A stretch of DNA of 9,288 bases, taken from NCBI GenBank assembly GCA_030668425.1, contig DAOUTY010000054.1, positions 1-9,288 on the forward strand, written 5' to 3'. Position 1 is the stretch's first letter. Every line of letters starts with the position of its first letter. Below the pieces are notes generated by a model. It did not search any database. It worked only from the letters and a program-made list of their open reading frames with translations, and had not been told where the DNA came from. The translations under genes and the position numbers were made by a program. Positions 1 to 4,935 of this stretch are shown piece by piece. The stretch comes from Chloroflexota bacterium (GTDB lineage: Bacteria; Chloroflexota; Dehalococcoidia; SZUA-161).

Positions 1-443
1 GCAGCGAAGAGATGATCGACTGGCATAGCTACTATTGATCCCCACTTGTTGATGGCCTCGATCGCTGCCTGGTAGAGGGGGACAGTGCCCAAAGTAAGGG
101 AAGTCGAGTCAATGATGGCACAGCGAATAGCGCTGATGTCACCACCGGTACTCAGGTCCATTACCGTGTCTGCCTGGGCTGAGGCTGCAGCCTGCAGCTT
201 CTCTAGTTCGGTATTGACATCGCCGTAGTCAGAGGAGGTGCCGATATTGGCGTTGACCTTTGTGCGTAGAGCCTTTCCTATGCCGCAGGGCTCCAGCCTC
301 TTGTGGTTGATGTTGGCCGGTATCACGACGAAGCCCTCGGCCACCATCTCACGCACCGTTTCGGGGTCGATCCCCTCCTTCTCGGCGACAGCCCTCATTT
401 GCGGCGATAAGGTGCCCTCTCGCGCCAATTCCAACTGAGTCAC
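1..443 (-). CDS. thiC: Phosphomethylpyrimidine synthase ThiC, 5' part (runs off left edge)
   Basis: ThiC is the radical-SAM enzyme that rearranges 5-aminoimidazole ribotide to hydroxymethylpyrimidine phosphate in cytosolic thiamin synthesis. About 147 N-terminal residues are present; the catalytic core and C-terminal cluster motif lie outside the window. Recognisable family blocks are IPANINHK, EPCGIGKALRTKVNANIGTS, VMDLSTGGD and GTVPLYQA. An ATG at 449 is in frame, but it directly abuts the Shine-Dalgarno-like run. The GTG at 443 sits 6 nt from it and gives MTQLE, the usual N-terminus of short ThiC proteins, so I chose GTG. The long N-terminal extension of enterobacterial ThiC is absent, as usual in anaerobes. 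A TPP riboswitch and terminator lie immediately upstream, so repression by thiamin pyrophosphate is expected. Identification is firm; the start is likely. Confidence 0.95.
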   Translation of the reverse strand, partial: MTQLELAREGTLSPQMRAVAEKEGIDPETVREMVAEGFVVIPANINHKRLEPCGIGKALRTKVNANIGTSSDYGDVNTELEKLQAAASAQADTVMDLSTGGDISAIRCAIIDSTSLTLGTVPLYQAAIEAINKWGSIVAMPVDHLFA

Positions 444-449
444 TCTCAT

Positions 450-457
450 CCCCCTTT
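450..457 (-). promoter_or_regulatory. Ribosome binding site of thiC
   Basis: Minus-strand AAAGGGGG lies 6 nt before the GTG at 443 and 0 nt before the alternative ATG at 449. The spacing is what favours the GTG start. Confidence 0.6.
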
Positions 458-462
458 AAGAA

Positions 463-489
463 GAAAAACCGCGAACCCGGGTTCGCGGT
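463..489 (-). terminator. Intrinsic terminator (expression platform of the TPP riboswitch)
   Basis: Positions 468-489 form a perfect 22-base palindrome (11-bp GC-rich arms). On the minus strand it is followed by TTTTT at 463-467 and then CTTCTT. It lies between the TPP aptamer and the thiC start, so it reads as the OFF-state attenuator. Its 5' arm contains GCGAACC, which also occurs in the 5' strand of aptamer helix P1 (about 592-598). This fits mutually exclusive pairing with the P1 3' strand, but the antiterminator itself is inferred. Confidence 0.85.
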
Positions 490-500
490 GACTCCTTTTT

Positions 501-598
501 GAAACCACTCGCTTCCCTACGCTCGAATTAACGAGATCAGGTTCCAAGGGTTGGTGGCATTACCACCTCTCAGCCTCTGAGCTCCCCTAGCGGTTCGC
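501..598 (-). promoter_or_regulatory. TPP riboswitch (thi-box) aptamer upstream of thiC
   Basis: On the minus strand the conserved thi-box parts occur in order: the GGGGAGC segment (about 581-587), CTGAGA (568-573), the P3a-side GGTGGTAATGCCACC, CCTGATCT (534-541), and GTAGGGAAGC (511-520). Helix P1 can form between AACCGCT at about 589-595 and AGTGGTT at about 502-508, with one G-U pair. This is the standard thiamin pyrophosphate sensor. The terminator downstream points to control by transcription termination rather than by hiding the ribosome site. Confidence 0.95.
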
Positions 599-614
599 TA
601 TTCACTTTCGATCA

Positions 615-643
615 ACCATACATCAAATCTCGTTGAAATGCAA
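615..643 (-). promoter_or_regulatory. Candidate promoter for the thiC riboswitch transcript
   Basis: On the minus strand TTGCAT (638-643) and TATGGT (615-620) are separated by 17 bp, which would start transcription about 10 nt before the aptamer. The -35 is poor and the -10 moderate. The position just upstream of the riboswitch is the main support. Confidence 0.4.
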
Positions 644-766
644 GGGCGCTCGTTCCCCATCACAGGGTATGTTCGACCACCAACCGCAGGCGGACGATAC
701 CACCTGTTCTCGGTGTGGAGGGAAGTGCCTGTTTCCTTGTTGGGAGGAAAAGTAGAGAAAGGTGTA

Positions 767-785
767 ATAAATACTAAATTGGTAA
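767..785 (+). repeat. 19-bp element, copy 1 (imperfect palindrome, possible operator)
   Basis: ATAAATACTAAATTGGTAA matches positions 4899-4917 at 17 of 19 bases. The core 772-784 is a near-palindrome of the form TACnAAnTTnGTA. It lies about 30 bp upstream of the -35 of the main operon promoter, a plausible place for a regulator. A shared regulator is inference. A decayed duplication of the sequence before the second mttB is the alternative. Confidence 0.4.
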
Positions 786-815
786 GCGGAGGTGATATTT
801 AGGGAGGTCAAGTGC

Positions 816-844
816 TGGACAAGCGGTGGCTGATGTGCTAGAAT
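816..844 (+). promoter_or_regulatory. Sigma-70 type promoter for the one-carbon operon
   Basis: TGGACA (816-821, one mismatch to TTGACA) and TAGAAT (839-844, one mismatch to TATAAT) are spaced exactly 17 bp apart, with an extended -10 TG at 836-837. It is the best promoter match I see in the window. It points at the 1164 gene and predicts a start near 851 and a leader of about 310 nt. Confidence 0.65.
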
Positions 845-1077
845 ATTTCTTGCTTATGACTCTAAGTTTAGGGAGGAGCGATAAATCCGGTGAGGAGGGT
901 AAAAGGTGACATGATGCAAAAAGGGCGCTTTTGAACAGGGGGCCTTTATCTGCTTGTCTGTGGGTAGATACCACTTGGTTTTCCCCTTATGATCTTCCGG
1001 TAGCTTCTTCCAGTTTTTGCTTCCCCTCAAGCACTTTTCTCTAGGATTGTAACCCGCGAATTAGCCCTCTCTACTGC

Positions 1078-1125
1078 CAACGTATGTCAACGTATCTCTT
1101 GAATTTGCCGGCGTTGAGGTATAAG
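1078..1125 (+). promoter_or_regulatory. Possible second promoter with tandem upstream repeats
   Basis: CAACGTAT occurs at 1078-1085 and 1088-1095, a 10-bp period equal to about one helical turn. Three bases later comes TTGAAT (1099-1104), and TATAAG follows at 1120-1125. The 15-bp spacer is short for an unaided promoter. Same-face repeats next to the -35 would suit an activator-dependent one. The match is weak and could be chance. Confidence 0.25.
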
Positions 1126-1150
1126 CCTCTCAAACTGCTTGTTGTGTCTC

Positions 1151-1156
1151 AGGTGA
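1151..1156 (+). promoter_or_regulatory. Ribosome binding site deciding the GTG start at 1164
   Basis: AGGTGA lies 7 nt before GTG 1164. The in-frame ATG at 1176 has no comparably placed site, which favours the GTG. Confidence 0.5.
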
Positions 1157-1163
1157 AGGGAGT

Positions 1164-1871
1164 GTGAACAGAGCAATGGTTATTAGTAGTCAGATAGACG
1201 TTGAAATCGATACCAAGAATGTACATCGCTACATAGGGTACAAAGATGATAGCCAGCCGCAGCCACGTATCTCGGCTTTGATCGAGGAATATGCAGCGGA
1301 GGCTTACCACCTCATTGTGCCTTCGTATTCATTTGTTATCAGGGATGTCGAGTTGGTTCTGGGCTCCCGCGTTTTCGTCCAGGGTTCGGGCGATCTCATT
1401 TCTAATCTTATTGTGTTTCAAAGCGAAGCCATTGCCCAGTTGCTGAGTGAGTGTCGTAGGGTTGCGTTGTTCGTGGTGACAATTGGGAAGTATTTGGAGG
1501 AAATGGTATGCCAGCTGTCTGAGGATGGACTAATGCTTCAGGCATCTGTGCTGGATGCAATTGGATCTGATGCCGTGGGGAAGGCAGCTGACTTCGTCGA
1601 GGGTGTGATAAAGGAGAGGGCTGGGGCCACAGGGCTTGGTACTAGTCGGCGTTTCAGCCCTGGCTATTGTGACTGGGATATAAGCCAGCAGGGGGGGGTC
1701 TTTCGAGCCGTAAAAGGTGATTCTGTAGGGGTTCACTTGACTGAGAGTTATATGATGGTTCCCCAGAAGTCGATATCAGGCCTTATCGGGATTGGCCCCT
1801 CTGGGGGTGGTTTATGGGATTATAACCCTTGTGAGACCTGTAGCGAGAGCGATTGCCCGGGGAGGAGGTAG
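1164..1871 (+). CDS. Stand-alone methionine synthase (MetH) activation-domain protein
   Basis: This 235-residue protein resembles the C-terminal AdoMet-binding activation domain of B12-dependent methionine synthase. The diagnostic motif is RFSPGYCDWDISQQ at 163-176 (RxSPGY is the AdoMet-contact loop), followed by MMVPQKSISGLIGI at 197-210. In MetH this domain remethylates inactive cob(II)alamin using AdoMet and an electron. As a separate protein at the head of a corrinoid methyltransferase operon it most likely reactivates the corrinoid protein encoded at 6480. The C-terminus carries C223, C226 and C231 (CxxCx4C), a possible metal or Fe-S ligand set. There is a run of eight G at 1691-1698, but the frame stays open through the conserved motifs. 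No signal peptide or membrane segment is visible, so it is cytosolic. The family call is firm; the partner is inferred. Confidence 0.88.
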   Translation: MNRAMVISSQIDVEIDTKNVHRYIGYKDDSQPQPRISALIEEYAAEAYHLIVPSYSFVIRDVELVLGSRVFVQGSGDLISNLIVFQSEAIAQLLSECRRVALFVVTIGKYLEEMVCQLSEDGLMLQASVLDAIGSDAVGKAADFVEGVIKERAGATGLGTSRRFSPGYCDWDISQQGGVFRAVKGDSVGVHLTESYMMVPQKSISGLIGIGPSGGGLWDYNPCETCSESDCPGRR

Positions 1872-1882
1872 AGGCCGAGGAT

Positions 1883-3322
1883 ATGGTTCGAAGAGGGTTA
1901 CCCGGGGGTAGCTTCAAGCCTCTCACGGAAGAGGCTGTACAAATGATTCACCAGACCGTGCTGCGGATAATCGAGGAAGTAGGCTTTCAGGTACATTCGG
2001 ATACTGGACTGGAGCTTTTCAAGGGGGCTGGGGCTTGGGTGGATGAGGAAAAGCGCCTGGTGCGCCTGCCTCAGAAAAAAGCCATAGAAATCATTGAGAT
2101 GGCGCCGTCCGAGGTCAGGCTATGTGGCCGGGATGAGAAGCACGACATTTTGCTGGGCGGTAACAGAGTATACACGGGAACTGGTGGAACCGCTCTCAAT
2201 GTCTATCACCAGGAGACCGGGGAGAAGACATTAGCTACCCTGGAGGATTTAAAGCGCATAGCAAAGCTGGTTGACGCGCTAGAAAATATCCATCTCTTCC
2301 TACTGCCTACCTACCCGAATGAGTTGCCTGTAGAGCAGGTGGACGTAAACCGCTTCTTTGCCGGTCTGGACAATACCAGCAAGCATGTCATGGGAGGGCT
2401 TTACACCCTGGATGGGCTGCAGCAGGTGATAAGAATGGCGGAAATCATCGCTGGCTCTGCCGAGAAACTTCGCCAGCGTCCCATTATATCAATGATAGCC
2501 TGTACTATAAGCCCTCTCACGATTGATGATGTTTACGGCGATTTTTTGATAACCATTGCCAGGAGTGGAATACCTGTAGTCTGTCCCGCCGAGCCGCTGT
2601 GCGGGGCCACCTCACCGGTGACGCTTGCCGGGAACGTGACGATGCAGACTGTGGACTCCTTGATGGGGGTAATGCTTACGCAACTTGCCAGTCCGGGGGC
2701 CTCCGTTATTCTTGGCTCGGTAGCTACCAGCACAGACCTCAGTACTTTCAATTATCTAGCCGGCTCTGTTGAAATGGGTCTCGTCAATGCTGCCGGGGCC
2801 CAGATGGCACAGTTTTACAAGCTCCCCTTCTATGCAACGGGGGGTATGACAGACTCCAAGGTGTTGGATGCGCAGAGCGGCTATGAGTCTGCGATTACCA
2901 ACCTGCTCTGTGCTCTGGCGGGGGCTAATTTCATACACGACGCGGCGGGGCTAATGGAATTCGCTCTAACTGTGTGCTACGAGAAATATGTTATTGACAA
3001 TGACATTCTGGGAATGGTGATGAGAGCTGTGGAGGGCATACAAGTGAATGAGGACACCCTGGCCTTTGACCTTATCAAGGAGGTGGGACCAGGTGGCAAT
3101 TTCGTCACTGCAAATCATACCAGGCAGTTCATGCGGCGTGAGCACTATCAACCCTCTCTCAGCGACAGGAGTAGCAGGGAGGATTGGGAAGCCAAAGGGG
3201 CAAAGAATACATGGGAGAGGGCAGCGTTAAAAGTGAACGAGATTCTGGCTAAGGATGGCTGTAGCTTGCCTGCGGATATAAGAGACCAGGTGCTCTCGGA
3301 GATAGCTGGTCTCGTAGAGTAG
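1883..3322 (+). CDS. MttB-family (trimethylamine/glycine betaine type) methyltransferase, non-pyrrolysine
   Basis: MttB-superfamily proteins are TIM-barrel enzymes that move a methyl group from a quaternary or tertiary amine to Co(I) of a cognate corrinoid protein. The frame is open from a TTG at 1853, but that overlaps the previous gene. ATG 1883 (479 aa) starts 11 nt after its stop and directly precedes the family N-terminus (PLTEEAVQMIHQTVLRIIEEVGF, residues 13-35). Family blocks include VYTGTGGTALNVYHQETGEKT (97-116), NTSKHVMGGL (164-173), TGGMTDSKVLDAQSGYESAI (319-338) and a complete C-terminal region, GPGGNFVTANHTRQF (402-416) and LSDRSSREDW (426-435). No internal TAG exists, so it has no pyrrolysine and belongs with the MtgB-like branch. 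The substrate cannot be read from sequence; glycine betaine, carnitine-like or other methylated compounds are possible. It precedes the MeTr gene by 14 nt, in one operon. Confidence 0.9.
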   Translation: MVRRGLPGGSFKPLTEEAVQMIHQTVLRIIEEVGFQVHSDTGLELFKGAGAWVDEEKRLVRLPQKKAIEIIEMAPSEVRLCGRDEKHDILLGGNRVYTGTGGTALNVYHQETGEKTLATLEDLKRIAKLVDALENIHLFLLPTYPNELPVEQVDVNRFFAGLDNTSKHVMGGLYTLDGLQQVIRMAEIIAGSAEKLRQRPIISMIACTISPLTIDDVYGDFLITIARSGIPVVCPAEPLCGATSPVTLAGNVTMQTVDSLMGVMLTQLASPGASVILGSVATSTDLSTFNYLAGSVEMGLVNAAGAQMAQFYKLPFYATGGMTDSKVLDAQSGYESAITNLLCALAGANFIHDAAGLMEFALTVCYEKYVIDNDILGMVMRAVEGIQVNEDTLAFDLIKEVGPGGNFVTANHTRQFMRREHYQPSLSDRSSREDWEAKGAKNTWERAALKVNEILAKDGCSLPADIRDQVLSEIAGLVE

Positions 3323-3336
3323 AACGGGGTAACAAC

Positions 3337-4146
3337 GTGCTGATAATTGGTGAGAAGATTAATGCATCGAATAAGTCCGTAGGACAAGCTATAAATAACA
3401 AAGACCGGGAATTCTTGGAGGGTCTTGCTAGAGACCAAGCCGCTGCCGGCGCTGACTTCATTGATGTAAACGCCGGGGTTGGCCAGGGAGCCTGGGAACA
3501 TCCAGAGGCCGCCATGGAGTGGCTGGTTGAGTTGGTCCAGGCAGCTACGGACAAGCCGCTGACTATTGACAGCGACGTTCCGGGCGTTATCGAGGCCGCC
3601 CTGCGCAAATATAGTGGAGACGATGTGATGATTAACTCGGTCAGTGCAGAGCCTGAGAAGCTGGAGGCTGTTGGCCCCCTGGCAGTGGAGCGTCAGGCTT
3701 CTCTAGTGGCACTGGCTATGGGGAGGGGACGAATACCGGACAATGTCGAGGAACGGCTGGCAGCTTGTGATGAGATAATGACGTACTTGACCCGTCTGGG
3801 GCTAAGGGAGGATCAGGTGTTTTTTGACCCACTGGTGCTCCCCATCGCTGTGGATACGACCCAGGGACTGGTTACTCTAAAGACCATCGAGCAGATCAAA
3901 TCCCGTTACCCGACTGCCAAGACTGTGATGGGCCTCAGTAACATCTCCTACGGACTACCTCAGAGGGGTATGGTCAACCGGGCTTTTCTTCTGATGGCAG
4001 CCTCTGCGGGCCTCGATGCCGCGATCTTGGATCCCCTTGATGCCAAGATGATGAGCTTTGTCAGAGTCGCCGATATGCTCACAGGGAAAGACCTCTCATG
4101 CAAAGGGTATATCAGGGCTCATAGGAAGGGGATGCTCCTGGAATAG
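3337..4146 (+). CDS. Methyltetrahydrofolate:corrinoid methyltransferase (AcsE/MtgA-like, pterin-binding)
   Basis: A 269-residue pterin-binding TIM barrel, the usual length for AcsE/MtgA proteins. It starts at GTG with MLIIGEKINAS, the family N-terminus. By alignment with Moorella AcsE, the pterin-site residues D75, N96, D160 and N199 correspond to D78 (LTIDSD), N100 (MINSVSAE), D164 (FFDPLVLP) and N202 (GLSNISYGLP), all present. Such enzymes transfer methyl between a methylated corrinoid protein and tetrahydrofolate. With MttB proteins in the same operon, the expected direction is corrinoid to tetrahydrofolate, feeding the Wood-Ljungdahl or other folate C1 pool. Cytosolic. It ends in TAG, and the next gene lies 15 nt on in the same frame. 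The family is secure; the physiological direction is inferred. Confidence 0.92.
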   Translation: MLIIGEKINASNKSVGQAINNKDREFLEGLARDQAAAGADFIDVNAGVGQGAWEHPEAAMEWLVELVQAATDKPLTIDSDVPGVIEAALRKYSGDDVMINSVSAEPEKLEAVGPLAVERQASLVALAMGRGRIPDNVEERLAACDEIMTYLTRLGLREDQVFFDPLVLPIAVDTTQGLVTLKTIEQIKSRYPTAKTVMGLSNISYGLPQRGMVNRAFLLMAASAGLDAAILDPLDAKMMSFVRVADMLTGKDLSCKGYIRAHRKGMLLE

Positions 4147-4161
4147 TGGGGAGCTGAAAGA

Positions 4162-4896
4162 GTGTCTTACGGCAAAAGTACTAATTCTCCAAAATCCCCA
4201 GATGAAGGCATCGGGACCGGGACGCGCGCAAAGCCCCCAAAGTTTCATCCCGCCCTGGTGGTCATAGATATGCAGAATAGCTTGTGCGCACACGGAGGCG
4301 CTTACGAGAAGTTTGGCGCGGATATAAGTGTATACAGGAAGATCATACCTAATGTGAAGAAGATCGTAGATGCCTGTCACAAACTCCACGTACCAGTCTT
4401 CTATACACAACAAGTTAGAGAAGCATCAGGGATTGACCTGCTCACCAGGAGACACCGCATCATACCGAGAAGAAGGCTGGAATTCATCGAAGGGGCCCCC
4501 TCATGTGTGAGAGGAACATGGGACGCAGCGATAATCGATGAGCTGATGCCAACAGAAGATGACCACATGGTCATGAAGAGAAGGGACTCTGCCTTCCAAG
4601 ATACTGAGTTCGAGCTATGGCTGGAGAGCATAGGTGCTGATACAGTCATATACACTGGCATAGACACTTGCATCTGCGTGGAGAATTCTCTCAGGGAAGG
4701 ATTTAACAGGGGTTGGGATGTTATATTGGTAGAGGATGCAGTAGCATCTTCCTGGCAGAAGTTGCATAAGGCTACACTAGAAAAAGTGAGGGGTTCCTTC
4801 GGCTTGGTTTTGACCACGGAGCAACTCATACATATGATGTACACTGCCAGGCGTAGAGCATCAGCCTTCAGGCTTTCTACGGAGTATCTGCAGTAA
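4162..4896 (+). CDS. Isochorismatase-family cysteine amidohydrolase (RutB-like)
   Basis: A 244-residue protein of the cysteine hydrolase superfamily, which cleaves amides, ureides or carbamoyl groups (nicotinamidase, N-carbamoylsarcosine amidase, ureidoacrylate hydrolase RutB). The triad is visible: D36 in ALVVIDMQN, K139 in VMKRRDSAF, C172 in GIDTCICVENS. The AHGGAYEKFGADI stretch (43-55) and overall length resemble RutB most. Residues 1-28 are a polar, low-complexity tail before the core. Start GTG 4162 has GGGGAG about 8 nt upstream. Placed between MeTr and the second mttB, it may release the methylated substrate from an amide or carbamoyl precursor, or open a demethylated product; N-carbamoylsarcosine-type chemistry would fit but is speculation. 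It is the only complete gene here ending in TAA, and the gap after it (39 nt) is among the larger ones in the operon, so later insertion is possible. Confidence 0.88.
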   Translation: MSYGKSTNSPKSPDEGIGTGTRAKPPKFHPALVVIDMQNSLCAHGGAYEKFGADISVYRKIIPNVKKIVDACHKLHVPVFYTQQVREASGIDLLTRRHRIIPRRRLEFIEGAPSCVRGTWDAAIIDELMPTEDDHMVMKRRDSAFQDTEFELWLESIGADTVIYTGIDTCICVENSLREGFNRGWDVILVEDAVASSWQKLHKATLEKVRGSFGLVLTTEQLIHMMYTARRRASAFRLSTEYLQ

Positions 4897-4898
4897 CG

Positions 4899-4917
4899 AT
4901 AAATACTATACTGGTAA
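4899..4917 (+). repeat. 19-bp element, copy 2
   Basis: ATAAATACTATACTGGTAA differs from copy 1 (767-785) at two positions. It fills the middle of the 39-nt gap before the second mttB and lies just upstream of that gene's ribosome site (GGGGAG). It includes TATACT (4907-4912), a fair -10, but no acceptable -35 is seen 16-18 bp upstream. It may be an operator or an internal promoter element. Confidence 0.4.
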
Positions 4918-4935
4918 TCTAGCGAGGGGAGCGAA

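Larger units (their letters stand above)
644..1163. other. Divergent intergenic region without a recognisable gene
   Basis: About 520 bp separate the thiC promoter from the plus-strand operon. I find no protein or stable-RNA gene that I can support. It contains a 10-bp bulged hairpin (666-701), one copy of a 19-bp element that recurs at 4899 (767-785), a strong plus-strand promoter (816-844), a possible 7-codon leader peptide MMQKGRF (911-934, with GAGGAGGG and AAGGTGA before it), and two CAACGTAT direct repeats (1078-1095). I looked for cobalamin, SAM, SAH, glycine and tetrahydrofolate riboswitch signatures in the leader and did not recognise any. Confidence 0.6.

Noticed and set aside
851..1163. 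Cobalamin or SAM riboswitch in the operon leader
   Set aside because: I could not find the B12-box, the SAM-I core or other conserved blocks by eye. A covariance search could still reverse this.
1691..1698. Run of eight G as a phase-variation tract or frameshift in the activation-protein gene
   Set aside because: The frame is intact on both sides with conserved motifs before (RFSPGY) and after (VPQKSISG), so there is no sign of a shifted state. It is worth remembering as a possible sequencing weak spot.
1853..1882. TTG 1853 as the start of the first mttB
   Set aside because: It would overlap the end of the previous gene. The ten extra residues (PGEEVEAED) are not part of the family N-terminus, and ATG 1883 fits better.
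3148..3608. Two long minus-strand frames of 117-119 codons overlapping the end of mttB1 and the start of the MeTr gene
   Set aside because: They are antisense to regions with strong family motifs on the plus strand, have no recognisable domain, and overlap each other in different frames.
4899..4912. Internal promoter with TATACT as -10 before mttB2
   Set aside because: No acceptable -35 hexamer lies 16-18 bp upstream, so the segment is kept only as a repeat or possible operator.
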